A stretch of 64,000 nucleotides of DNA from Luteolibacter arcticus (GCF_025950235.1 NZ_JAPDDT010000001.1:372001-436000); one strand, 5' to 3'. Positions 16,821 to 24,303 are shown, counted from the stretch's first letter. Notes: generated by a model not told the origin, from the letters alone. Numbers and translations: made by a program.

Positions 16821-16849
16821 AAAAAGCCCGGCCTCTTGCGGGGCCGGGC
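16821..16849 (-). terminator. Intrinsic terminator of the element's minus-strand genes
   Basis: GCCCGGCC (16826-16833) and GGCCGGGC (16842-16849) form an 8-bp GC stem. Read on the minus strand it is followed by TTTTT. It lies about 30 bases beyond the stop of the 16882-17202 gene. A second 9-bp hairpin (AAACTCCGT / ACGGAGTTT, 16856-16879) sits between the stop codon and this terminator. Confidence 0.75.
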
Positions 16850-16881
16850 GAGGGAAAACTCCGTATATTGACGGAGTTTAG

Positions 16882-17202
16882 TCAGCCAATCGTGACCGTG
16901 AAGCCCTTCGGCAGCGGCGCGGGCTCCTGCTTGGCCAGCCAGACCGCGTAGCCGACATTGCCTAGCAGGTAGTCGCCCACCGTGATCTTGAGGCGAACCG
17001 CGATCCGTTCGATGTGCTGCCACTCCTCAAGCGGGAAGCGGAAGCCAGCAGTGCAGGTGCAGCCTTCTGCCTTCATCGTGGCGAGGTGCTTTGAGGTGGC
17101 AACGGCGATTCCCGATGCACCAATGAGGTGCGGCTCCTTCCACTGCTCCACGCGATAGGCGACGCCCCGCTCCGAAAGCGTCCACTCCAGAGATGGGTCC
17201 AA
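16882..17202 (-). CDS. Element-encoded hypothetical protein, 106 residues
   Basis: The protein starts MDPSLEWTLSERGVAYRVEQ and ends LPKGFTVTIG. The middle has CTCTAGFRFPLEEWQHIERI, followed by LKITVGDYLLGNVGYAVWLA, a helix-turn-helix-like or ribbon-helix-helix-like stretch. No family is recognised. It is the last gene before the terminator in the element. A DNA-binding or copy-control role would fit a small mobile unit but nothing decides this. Confidence 0.55.
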   Translation of the reverse strand: MDPSLEWTLSERGVAYRVEQWKEPHLIGASGIAVATSKHLATMKAEGCTCTAGFRFPLEEWQHIERIAVRLKITVGDYLLGNVGYAVWLAKQEPAPLPKGFTVTIG

Positions 17203-17215
17203 AGCTTTTCAGTAC

Positions 17216-17485
17216 TCATGCCTTTGGCGCTGGGTCAAAACGCTTGCCCGGCTTCCGGCGTCCAAGGGCGACTTCGCACGCTTGGTCCGCCAACTCCTTC
17301 GGGATCGGCACAAGGTGCAGCACCCATCGGCTCGGGTCTTCGGGGTGGCTGGCTTTGCCTGCGAGAATGAAGGCCGCTTCCCCTGCGTCGGTTAGATGCT
17401 TGCTAGCTGCTTCGGAAAGCAGGATTCGGACGTGTTCCGGGGTGGAAGGGTGGGGCAACTTTCCGGGTTCTCTACTACCATTCAT
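17216..17485 (-). CDS. Element-encoded hypothetical protein, 89 residues
   Basis: This small protein (MNGSREPGKLPHPSTPEHVR...RKPGKRFDPAPKA) has a central helix (LLSEAASKHLTDAGEAAFIL) followed by a beta segment (RWVLHLVPIP) and a basic tail. It is 13 bases upstream of the 106-residue gene on the same strand, so the two are probably co-transcribed. No known family is recognised. Confidence 0.5.
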   Translation of the reverse strand: MNGSREPGKLPHPSTPEHVRILLSEAASKHLTDAGEAAFILAGKASHPEDPSRWVLHLVPIPKELADQACEVALGRRKPGKRFDPAPKA

Positions 17486-17652
17486 GTTTCCTTACGCATT
17501 AGGGGGAAACCAGTGGTGGATTCCATCGACCGGCGGCGCGGGAATGTCAGCTTGCGAACCTCCGCGGTTCTGGTAGCTTCCCCGTGTCCCCGTCGAAGGA
17601 CTTTGAGAAGCGCCCGCTCCCGAAAGGGACGGGCCTTTTCGTTGAGTGGCGA

Positions 17653-17856
17653 TCAATCCACGCCCCGCGCTTCGGCTGCGGCCTCTGGTTGGCGTTTCTC
17701 GCGGAGAGCATCAATGGCCCGGCGCGCCACTACCTCGGCCACCTCTTCGGCGGTCTGTCCGCGGGTGAGGCTCAAGGCGATGGTGGCGCTGCGCTCGGCG
17801 ACAAGGATCTCGCCACGGAGGCGGGAATGCCGGTCGATTGTTAGAGGCGCGCTCAT
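17653..17856 (-). CDS. Element-encoded small protein overlapping the excisionase-like gene
   Basis: This 67-residue product (MSAPLTIDRHSRLRGEILV...) has one long helix with TAEEVAEVVARRAIDALREK. It starts within the stop codon of the HTH gene (ATGA overlap, 17853-17856), so it is translationally coupled to it. Function is unknown; a partner of the HTH protein is plausible. The 167 bases downstream, to 17486, hold no gene. Confidence 0.5.
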   Translation of the reverse strand: MSAPLTIDRHSRLRGEILVAERSATIALSLTRGQTAEEVAEVVARRAIDALREKRQPEAAAEARGVD

Positions 17857-18056
17857 CGGGTGCCGCCTTTCTTCGGGCCTCGGCTTTCGCGGGCCTCGAT
17901 CAAGTAATCAATCGCGGAAGGGCGGACCCGCACCGCGGCCCCGATTCGCACCGCCGGGAGGTCTCCGGCTGCAATCAGCAGGTCCAGCTTGCGGATGGAT
18001 ACCGAGAGGCTTTCAGCGGCCTCTTGTCGCGTCAGTAGTTGTTTGTTTGCTACCAT
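17853..18056 (-). CDS. Excisionase-like helix-turn-helix protein (HTH_17/AlpA type)
   Basis: This 67-residue protein has the winged HTH layout of Xis/AlpA proteins: LLTRQEAAESLSVSIRKLDL (recognition helices), LIAAGDLPAVRIGAAVRVRP (wing) and SAIDYLIEAR. Such proteins bend DNA at attachment sites or regulate element genes. Position in an integrase-bearing element supports a directionality or regulatory role. It is about 60 bases downstream of the 211-residue unknown, on the same strand. Confidence 0.75.
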   Translation of the reverse strand: MVANKQLLTRQEAAESLSVSIRKLDLLIAAGDLPAVRIGAAVRVRPSAIDYLIEARESRGPKKGGTR

Positions 18057-18117
18057 CGGGCATCTTGTGCCAGACGGTGCCTCGCTATGTCGTAGGCATT
18101 AAACTAGGGTTTCCTGC

Positions 18118-18753
18118 CTACCTCGCGGACAGGTCCGACAAGCCGGATTCCTTCCAGAGTCGCGTCCATCCCTTCGCGTCGGATTCGTCGGGGGCATCCT
18201 TGAACTCGTCGCGCCGGGCGAGGATGTAGGCCTTTAGCTCCGGCTTCGTCGGCTCCCGCTCGGTCTCCTCGATAAACCTACTATAAGCATAGTATGCGAA
18301 GGCGTTCCGGTGCGGGGCGGCGGCATTGTATTTTAAGGACATCACGCGCTGGAAGAACTGAGCGGTCACCGCTGGCTCCTCGTGCTTCAATGCGGTAACG
18401 AAGAGACGACCGGCCAGTTCCTCGAAATAGGGCGTTGCTCGATTGAGGATCACGCTCCCAAGGGTCCCTGCAAGCGGCTCCTCGCCCTTAGGGTCCACAC
18501 GGAGCTTATCAATGAAATGTTGGCGAGCGGTTGCAGCCAGCCGATCAATCTCCTCCTGTGCGTCCGAAGGTTGGGCGTGCCGGGTGAAGCAGGGATCATC
18601 GTCGGGAACTTCTATTCCTAGCACCTCCTTCACGGTATCCTTGAGACTCTGGCGCTCGGCTGGATCAGCGTAATCGGGAGGGGCGACTAATGGCGTCCGC
18701 TTGTCCACCGGCTCGAGCTTCCGCTTCTTTGGCCGTCCTTTCTTCGCGCTCAT
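18118..18753 (-). CDS. Element cargo/accessory protein, unknown, coupled to the integrase
   Basis: This 211-residue protein starts MSAKKGRPKKRKLEPVDKRT (a basic, AT-hook-like GRPKKRK stretch), then acidic linkers, a helix-rich core (RQHFIDKLRV, LAGRLFVTALKHEEPAVTAQ, FAYYAYSRFIEETEREPTKP) and a GWTRLWKESGLSDL end. Its ATG overlaps the integrase stop (ATGA, 18750-18753). The frame is open further upstream inside the integrase gene, but this start is the natural one. No family is recognised; the TRLWKESGL end resembles accessory proteins of small phage-like elements. It may bind DNA. Confidence 0.6.
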   Translation of the reverse strand: MSAKKGRPKKRKLEPVDKRTPLVAPPDYADPAERQSLKDTVKEVLGIEVPDDDPCFTRHAQPSDAQEEIDRLAATARQHFIDKLRVDPKGEEPLAGTLGSVILNRATPYFEELAGRLFVTALKHEEPAVTAQFFQRVMSLKYNAAAPHRNAFAYYAYSRFIEETEREPTKPELKAYILARRDEFKDAPDESDAKGWTRLWKESGLSDLSAR

Positions 18754-20015
18754 GCCGATTTTCTCCCGCGTTTGATGCTTACCACGTTCTTCACCTTGGC
18801 CGGGCGGATCGCCCAGAATGCTTTCGCCTGCGCCGCGGTGCCGACTCCCTTGTAATGCCGGTGGAGCATGTCGGGGCTTCCACCGTGGCCAAGCTGCAAG
18901 CTGGTCTCCCCGGCGTGCCGGAACTCCAGCAAGTGGAATGTCGCGAAGCTGTGGCGGGCGACGTTGCTCGGCAGGGTGAAATCCTTGTCGGTCGCCTGAA
19001 TGGCCTTTACGGCCTTCCCAAGCGCCCAGCGGCGCACCATGGCGGCGGATGGTGCCAACGGGCCGGACGATGCGGCCAGCGGGCGCAGGAAGGCGTCTAG
19101 GACTGGCTCCACCTTGATCGTGCGATCGTGTCCCGTCTTCGTGACGGTCTCCGGCAGGTGGATCTCCCCGGCGGCAAGATCGACCATGCCCCAATCCATG
19201 CGAAGAGCCTCCTGCTCCCGGATGCCAGCGAAGAACCGCACGGCCCAGAACGCCACCAGCTCCGGCGCGTGAAGCTCAAGGGCGGCGAAGAACTTGGCCA
19301 CCTTGTCGGGGGCGAGGATCTCGGGCCGGGTCTTCGGCGGCTTCGGCCTCGCGGCATCGGTGACAGGGTTGTCTTTCGTCCAGCCGCGGGACTTGGCGAA
19401 GTTGAACAAGCCGGAGACGGCCAGCCGGTGATTGCGCTTCGCCTGTAGCCCGACTTGCGCGCCGTCTTTCTTGGTGCCCCCACCGGCGATCTTGCGGGTG
19501 GCCTTCAATCCGAGAATCCAGTCCGAAACCTCGGCGGTGGTGATGCTGCAAATGGGGCGAGTGCCGAAGTCGGCGGCGAACCGGCCGCAACGGGTGCGGA
19601 TGCCTTGGATCGACATGGGGCGCAACCCCTCGGCGGTCTTGGCTGCTTCGTAGGCATCGACGGCGGCTTGAACCGTAACTGACGTGCGGGTCGCCTTCCA
19701 CCGGTCTGCATAGTCGCGGAGAATGTCGGCAAGGGGTGGGGGAGGCGCGTCCTTGGTCTGCTCGATGACCGAGCGCCAGAACTCGACCGCGGCTTTTTCC
19801 TCGGGTGCCAGCGTGCCAAAGACTCGACCTTCACGGCCCGTCTCCTTGTCCTTGGTCTTGGCGAACTTCAACGCGGAGGTCTCATCCTTGAACCACGCCT
19901 GAAGGGTCTTCCCGCCGGGGCCGGTGTAGCGGACGCGGTGGGTATAGCGGGGATGCTTCACCTCGGAAACGGTGGCTTGCTTCATGCCCATTCCATACCG
20001 TGCGACTCTGTGCAA
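18750..20015 (-). CDS. int: Tyrosine recombinase / integrase of the tRNA-Arg element
   Basis: The protein is up to 421 residues; MKQATVSEV (ATG 19985) is an equally good start. An N-terminal SAM-like core-binding region (residues ~95-190, TVQAAVDAYEAAK) precedes the catalytic domain. Catalytic Arg I is in FFAGIREQEALRMDW, the beta-turn Lys in TKTGHDRTIKV, and box II in NVARHSFATFHL, then LQLGHGGSPDMLHRHYKG with the nucleophile Tyr. The first residue of the usual HxxR is Asn. The gene is next to attR (20085), as expected for an integrase that recognises its own attachment site. It catalyses site-specific integration into tRNA-Arg. Confidence 0.9.
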   Translation of the reverse strand: MHRVARYGMGMKQATVSEVKHPRYTHRVRYTGPGGKTLQAWFKDETSALKFAKTKDKETGREGRVFGTLAPEEKAAVEFWRSVIEQTKDAPPPPLADILRDYADRWKATRTSVTVQAAVDAYEAAKTAEGLRPMSIQGIRTRCGRFAADFGTRPICSITTAEVSDWILGLKATRKIAGGGTKKDGAQVGLQAKRNHRLAVSGLFNFAKSRGWTKDNPVTDAARPKPPKTRPEILAPDKVAKFFAALELHAPELVAFWAVRFFAGIREQEALRMDWGMVDLAAGEIHLPETVTKTGHDRTIKVEPVLDAFLRPLAASSGPLAPSAAMVRRWALGKAVKAIQATDKDFTLPSNVARHSFATFHLLEFRHAGETSLQLGHGGSPDMLHRHYKGVGTAAQAKAFWAIRPAKVKNVVSIKRGRKSA

Positions 20016-20084
20016 TCCAAGCTCAAAGTGGTTACAGTTGGTTACGGTGGAGCGATTGGGCTTGCTGTAGCAACAAAGAGCGGC

Positions 20085-20130
20085 GGTTTCCTAAACTCTA
20101 GATCTGGGTTCGATTCCCGGTGGGAGTATT
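20085..20130 (+). repeat. attR: second copy of the 46-bp attachment repeat
   Basis: Exact copy of 16634-16679, i.e. a tRNA-Arg 3' half without a 5' half. It ends the integrated element. Two GGTTAC-type sites lie 40-57 bases inside it. Confidence 0.92.
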
Positions 20131-20685
20131 TCCTCGCACTCCGGGGGATTCCGCTACAGATCCGAAGACCGGGCAGGTCATTTGAAGCGGGCGGATCACC
20201 AGTCCATTCGCGGAACGAAAGTGTTCATGTGAATGCCTTTTTTGGTTGATAAGAGGTGTTCTAATGAGTATTTTTTGGGCGTCCTTCGACTCTTGATGGA
20301 CTCGGTTGGAGAGCAGCTTTTCGGGGGGTCTTCCCGGGATGGCCCGTGCTGCAACCGGGGCCGTCGATTGGCCGGGGGAGCGGGTTCTGTTTTCACTTTC
20401 AGGCCCGCGTGGTTCCAACGGCGCTACCATTGCAACAGGAGGCCATTTACTCGCAGGGGTTAAACCACGGCGCGAGGTTAAATGAAGGCCGTGGGGCTCA
20501 CTCCCTACCACTCTCAGCGACTCCGGTTCAGGATCGCATGGGGGGTAGGGGGGCTTTGGAGAAGGAGTGCGATTGCTGGAGAGGGATCGACGGGAAGCAC
20601 CCGACAGACGGGGGCTTCGTAGGGGGGCGGTGGATGTGGCTCTGACAACCGGGGACAGGCATTGAGAGGAGAACACACACACTCT

Positions 20686-20715
20686 CTCTCCTCTCCTCTC
20701 CTCTCCTCTCCTCCC
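20686..20715 (+). repeat. CTCTC pentanucleotide microsatellite
   Basis: A run of about five to six CTCTC units following a short CA run (about 20673-20682). Such tracts are prone to slippage. It lies about 250 bases before the IclR-type start and no gene crosses it. Confidence 0.8.
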
Positions 20716-20719
20716 CTTC

Positions 20720-20825
20720 GTATCCCAGCCGGATGCATACTGGGTTTGCTGGGATACTATCTCAGCCATGCTGAGTTTTTGCTGGGATACCATCCCAGCC
20801 ACACTGGGTTTTGGCTGGGTTTCCA
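20720..20825 (+). repeat. Three to four imperfect ~33-bp tandem repeats with inverted halves
   Basis: Units of the form TATCCCAGCC..ACTGGGTTTGCTGGGA recur at about 20720, 20754 and 20787, with a degraded fourth. Each unit contains CCCAGC and GCTGGG, so each can fold into a hairpin. The array lies 135 bases upstream of the IclR gene and could be an operator array or a structured leader. Confidence 0.65.
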
Positions 20826-20960
20826 TCCGGACGCAGGCTGATCAGTTGCCGGATCCCAGCCGCCTCGATGTCAGCCTGCCCCCGAGCTCCGCCATCGATG
20901 CCGGGGAGTTTCGGCTTGATTTCAAATTTGGAAGTGAAATGCATTAGTGAAATCCAAGCG

Positions 20961-21746
20961 ATGGACTCCGCGACCCTTTCAACGACCCGGCGCTACGGCG
21001 CGCCTGCCTTGGACAAGGGGCTCGATATCCTCGAGCACCTGTCCAATGAGATGGCGCCGCTGGGGCAGCTTGAGATCGCCCGGGCGCTGGGGCGCACGCC
21101 GGGGGAGATCTATCGGATGCTGATGTGCCTGGAGGAGCGCGGCTACGTGATGCGCGAGGAGGGGACGGGGAAATTCCGGCTGACCCTGCGGCTCTACGAA
21201 CTCAGCCACCGCCAGAACTCGACGACGCTGCTGCGCAAGGCGGCGCGGCTCCCGATGGAGATGCTTTGCGAATCGATCGGGCAGGCTTGCCACCTCAGCG
21301 TGGTCCATGGCGCGAACCTGTTGGTGCTGATGGAGCGGATGCCCTCGTGCCAGGTTTGCCTCGCGGTCGGTGAGGGCTCGCGGATGCCGGCGCTACGCAG
21401 CACCTCGGGCAAGCTTCTGTTAGCCCAATGGTCGGGGGCGGCGAGAGAGGATTGCCTGAACCAGCTTGAAGACTTCGCCGGGGCTTCCAAGGCCGAGCGC
21501 GAGCGGTTGTTGAAGACGCTTTCGGAGCTGGAGGGTGCCACGCATCACCAGGCACCGAGCCTTTTGACGGAGGGTGTAACCGATATCGCGGTGCCTGTAG
21601 GGGTGCCAGCGTCGGAAGTCGCGGGGACCTTGGTGATTTCCTATCTCTCGGGCACCAAGAGCGGGGAGAAGAACGCGCCTCGCTACTTGAAGGCGTTGCT
21701 GACGAGTGCGGCCGAGATCAACCGCAACCTGGGGATCGCACGATGA
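20961..21746 (+). CDS. IclR-family transcriptional regulator
   Basis: This 261-residue regulator has an N-terminal winged HTH (residues ~12-75: ALDKGLDILEHLSNEMAPLG, IARALGRTPGEIYRMLMCLE) and a GAF-like effector domain (LRKAARLPMEMLCESIGQAC, VGEGSRMPALRSTSGKLLLA, VTDIAVPVGVP). IclR proteins sense small carboxylates or sugars and control catabolic genes. ATG 20961 is preferred because the frame upstream (to 20811) is low-complexity and lies in the repeat array. The gene runs into a LacI-type regulator with an ATGA overlap, so both are translated from one message. The target genes are not evident. Confidence 0.88.
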   Translation: MDSATLSTTRRYGAPALDKGLDILEHLSNEMAPLGQLEIARALGRTPGEIYRMLMCLEERGYVMREEGTGKFRLTLRLYELSHRQNSTTLLRKAARLPMEMLCESIGQACHLSVVHGANLLVLMERMPSCQVCLAVGEGSRMPALRSTSGKLLLAQWSGAAREDCLNQLEDFAGASKAERERLLKTLSELEGATHHQAPSLLTEGVTDIAVPVGVPASEVAGTLVISYLSGTKSGEKNAPRYLKALLTSAAEINRNLGIAR

Positions 21747-22765
21747 TTGGAACACTGGACGAGACGATCCGCGAACCGGTGAGCCAGCGCGATATCGCAC
21801 GGCACTTCGGCGTCAGCCACGTGACCGTGTCGCTCGCGCTGCGTCACAGCCGGCGGGTGTCGGCTTCGCTGGCGGAGGAGATTCGCAACCATGCCGAGAA
21901 GGTGGGCTATTGTCGCGACCCGGTGTTGCTTGCGTTGTCTGCTTATCGGGACCGGAAGAAAGCCGGTCCGGTGCGCGGGGCCATCGGCTGGGTGAATGCC
22001 TGGGCGGAGCCCGGAGAGTTGCGCGCCCATCCCGAAGTCGAGCGCTTTTGGCAAGGTGCCTTCGCGGCGGCGGCAGAGCGACGATACCGGCTGGAGGAGT
22101 TCCGGCTCGGCTCCGAGCTATCAGCGGAACGCCTGCACGAGGTGTTGGATACGCGCTGCATCCGCGGGCTCATCGTGCCGCCGCATCCTTCGTCACAAGC
22201 GTGGCTCGGCTTTCCCTGGGAGTCCTACGACGTGGTGAGTTTCGGCCGTTGTTGCGAAGGGCCGCGAGGTCACAGTGCGATGCCCTCGGCCGTAGCAAAT
22301 CTTCTGCTGGCGATCCGCAAGCTGCGCGAAGCGGGCCATCGGCGGATTGGTTGCCTGACCGGTCGTTCGCTGCTGCGGCAGGCCGGCTACTGCATGGTGG
22401 AAAGCCTGCCGGCGGTGAAGCGCAACCTGCCGGACGATGACGACCTCGCCTTACTCGACCTCGCCTCCGTGAGTGAGAGCAAGGTCGCGGCGAAGGTCCG
22501 CGCCTGGGTCCGCCTGCACGGGCTGGATGCCATCGTCGCTGATGACGCCGCGACGATCGCCAGCGTCAGGCAGGCAGGGTTCGCCGTGCCCGATCAAGTC
22601 GCGATGGTCACGCTGGCGGGCGGCGGAAGTCCCGGCATCGATCCTGGCAGTGAAGAGATCGGGCGCACCGCCGTGCAGATGTTAGACTCGCTGATGCAAG
22701 AGCGGGCGAGAGGCAGCCGCGTGTTCTTCCGCGAGGTGGCGGTGGAGGGGACTTGGCGGGGGTAA
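21743..22765 (+). CDS. LacI-family transcriptional regulator
   Basis: This 340-residue protein has a LacI HTH (VSQRDIARHFGVSHVTVSLA, then NHAEKVGYCRDPVL), followed by a periplasmic-binding-like effector domain (AIGWVNAW, GLIVPPHPSS, HRRIGCLTGRS, LDAIVADDAATIASVRQAG, EEIGRTAVQMLDSLM). The domain is compact but complete and a carbohydrate ligand is likely. It starts within the stop of the IclR-type gene (21743-21746). Two different regulator families in one overlapping pair, without a metabolic gene between, is unusual. A weak hairpin (GCGGA..TCCGC, about 22795) follows. Confidence 0.88.
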   Translation: MIGTLDETIREPVSQRDIARHFGVSHVTVSLALRHSRRVSASLAEEIRNHAEKVGYCRDPVLLALSAYRDRKKAGPVRGAIGWVNAWAEPGELRAHPEVERFWQGAFAAAAERRYRLEEFRLGSELSAERLHEVLDTRCIRGLIVPPHPSSQAWLGFPWESYDVVSFGRCCEGPRGHSAMPSAVANLLLAIRKLREAGHRRIGCLTGRSLLRQAGYCMVESLPAVKRNLPDDDDLALLDLASVSESKVAAKVRAWVRLHGLDAIVADDAATIASVRQAGFAVPDQVAMVTLAGGGSPGIDPGSEEIGRTAVQMLDSLMQERARGSRVFFREVAVEGTWRG

Positions 22766-22947
22766 AGCGGTGGGGCGATTGGGAGCGCGGAATTTACTCC
22801 GCTTCGAGCGTTGGGTCGCCGGCCCTGCGACGCGTACTAAACTAGCCGATGGAGGGAGTGAGTTCCGAACTCTTCCTTGAAGAATTAAGCATTACATGCA
22901 GCAGATAATCAGTGAGTTATACAGTTTCTCACGGGACAGGGGATCGG

Positions 22948-23385
22948 TCAAATGCTTGGGCGAGGCCACGGCAAACCAGCTCGATTCATAGCCGCAATTT
23001 CCCTGGCAGCGTCCTCCAGTGAAGCGCGAATCTTGGCATTGTGGGCGTCGATCAAGTCCGGTTCCTTGGCTGTCGCAGCGGTCTCCGGGACCAGGTCGAA
23101 ATCGTAGCGGGCGCCGGCAGGGTAGGGGACCGGCGGAGCGTTGTCCTTAAACTTGCGACTCTTCCAACGGTAACGGATCACATCACGGTAGGAGTAGAGC
23201 CGATTCCGGCCGTGCTGGAAGTAGGCGATCCATCCGCGTTCGGATGCCATGTGCACGCCTTGCGGCGTCATGTTCAGGTAGTCGGACGCGAGCCAGACCG
23301 GCAGACCGAAGGAGTGATCCCGACAGAAAAGTTCAAAGGCGTGCAGGGCGTTCAGGGCTTGGCGACGTGCTTTAGGCTTACTCAT
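22948..23385 (-). CDS. Hypothetical protein, 145 residues
   Basis: From ATG 23385 the product begins MSKPKARRQALNALHAFELF, followed by GLPVWLASDYLNMTPQGVHM and RGWIAYFQHGRNRLYSYRDV, a helix-turn-helix-like arrangement (LNMTPQGVHMASERGWI resembles a MerR-type or Xis-type wing). The frame stays open to 23607, where ATG starts give up to 219 residues, including a possible start at 23418 (MALLGRSPQRI). No family is recognised. It is convergent with the LacI-type gene across about 180 AT-richer bases. A DNA-binding role is a guess from the HTH-like spacing. Confidence 0.55.
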   Translation of the reverse strand: MSKPKARRQALNALHAFELFCRDHSFGLPVWLASDYLNMTPQGVHMASERGWIAYFQHGRNRLYSYRDVIRYRWKSRKFKDNAPPVPYPAGARYDFDLVPETAATAKEPDLIDAHNAKIRASLEDAAREIAAMNRAGLPWPRPSI

Positions 23386-23699
23386 GATTCGTTGAGGTGA
23401 TCTCCCTAACAGAGCCATAACTTCGGCATATGCCGCAATCGCGTAGTGCCTCAGGAACCGGCGATGAAAGGGGAGTTTCTTGGGCGCTTTCTCTGTTAGA
23501 CCGAGTTGCCACCACAAAGGCAAACCCGGGGCCAATCTTCCGACCTCTCCGGGCTCGGATTTCCTGCGCTGCGTCGAGTAGCGTAACAGATCGCCCGAGA
23601 ATGGCACGGAAAATTCGTCAGGGCGACTTCGAGGGATTCGATTGCACTGAGGGACAGATGCTGGTTGCCTACGCCTTGAACGTTAGGCGGCTTCGCACT

Positions 23700-23930
23700 A
23701 TGAAAGGTTCTGACGATCTCGATTGGCTATCGCTAGAGCGACTTTACGACGAGGGGCGACAGCTATTTCTGCGCGGTCAGCATGAGGAGGCGATTGACCG
23801 ATTCAAACGCGTCTATGAGGATACTTTCAACCTCCGTGACGTCGCGCAGATTGTTGACGACTACTACAGCATGTCGCCTGAGCAGTGGGTCGCCAAGTAT
23901 CAGACTCAATTTCAGAAGCGAGACACATGA
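23700..23930 (+). CDS. Cassette-encoded small TPR-like protein
   Basis: This 76-residue product (start at ATG 23700, right after the GTTAGGC site) has LERLYDEGRQLFLRGQHEEA, IDRFKRVYEDTFNLRDVAQI and VDDYYSMSPEQWVAKYQTQF. The paired helices resemble a single TPR repeat. Small proteins of this style are common as integron cassette cargo; their function is unknown. The open frame continues upstream to 23430, but that part spans the core site and has random composition. Confidence 0.6.
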   Translation: MKGSDDLDWLSLERLYDEGRQLFLRGQHEEAIDRFKRVYEDTFNLRDVAQIVDDYYSMSPEQWVAKYQTQFQKRDT

Positions 23931-23934
23931 CGGC

Positions 23935-24013
23935 GCCTAACCATGCGTTGCAGCGAACCCGGCCCTCGCGCTCTGGTTGCAATCGTGGCGTCCCGCCGGC
24001 CGGGGCGCTAAGC
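23935..24013 (+). repeat. attC-like recombination site
   Basis: It begins with GCCTAAC (R''-like, 23935-23941), then CATGCGTTGCAGCGAA, CCCGGCC, a central part, GGCCGGG, and ends GCGCTAAGC (24006-24013). CCCGGCC/GGCCGGG and outer GCG/CGC form a stem with an unpaired AA, like the extrahelical bases of attC sites. The 3' core is degenerate (GCTAAGC instead of GTTRRRY). The translation NHALQRTRPSRSGC is, from memory, a recurrent spurious peptide in unrelated hypothetical proteins, which suggests a widespread repeat. Confidence 0.5.
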
Positions 24014-24303
24014 TTGGGTCGTTTCGGCTTTTGCCTGTTGTAACAAGTCTCTTCTGAGACGAGCCGGGTTGATCGGCAGGAACTTGCGGCGAATCCAATG
24101 AACGTCACCGGGCGATCGTGAGCGGCGGTGACATTTTCTCGTCTCAGGGAGCGACATTGAGATCGGCGGAGTATCCACCCGGCCAAGGGGATCCTCACAC
24201 TCTCTGAGAAGCCACGGCCTCCCCCACATTCGGGGGGGCGAGGGCATCGGAAGGTGGACAGCAGCGGCGGGATGGGGAAGGCTGACGGGCCGACTCATCG
24301 ATC

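Larger units (their letters stand above)
16634..20130. mobile_element. 3.45-kb integrative element at tRNA-Arg(CCT)
   Basis: The unit between the 46-bp repeats carries only minus-strand genes: a tyrosine integrase next to attR, a coupled 211-residue unknown, an excisionase-like HTH protein, and three or four small unknowns. There is no replication, capsid or conjugation gene and no insertion sequence. Its size suggests a satellite-like element that depends on a helper, or a decayed remnant of a larger island; the intact att repeats and open frames favour a compact functional unit. A terminator ends the minus-strand transcript near attL. Confidence 0.88.
20131..20960. other. Long noncoding region between attR and the IclR gene
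   Basis: About 830 bases hold no believable gene. Short frames here have random composition and no family features. The right part contains a CTCTC microsatellite and imperfect ~33-bp repeats (listed separately). The left part is moderately AT-rich around 20225-20285. It may be decayed older insertion DNA beside the tRNA hot spot, plus the promoter of the regulator pair. Confidence 0.55.
23682..24013 (+). mobile_element. Isolated integron-type gene cassette (putative)
   Basis: A GTTAGGC core-like site at 23682 is followed after 11 bases by a short ORF (23700-23930), and the ORF by an attC-like palindromic site beginning GCCTAAC (23935). This is the layout of an integron cassette. No integrase gene for integrons is in the window, so this would be a lone cassette. 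The left boundary lacks a clear attC fold upstream. Confidence 0.5.

Noticed and set aside
20720-20825. Possible CRISPR array
   Set aside because: Repeats touch each other without unique spacers, vary between units, and no cas gene is near.
20098-20826. 243-codon minus frame between attR and the IclR gene
   Set aside because: Random composition across a microsatellite and tandem repeats.
23827-24198. Minus-strand ORF over the attC-like site
   Set aside because: It translates the reverse of the attC-like palindrome and cassette end.
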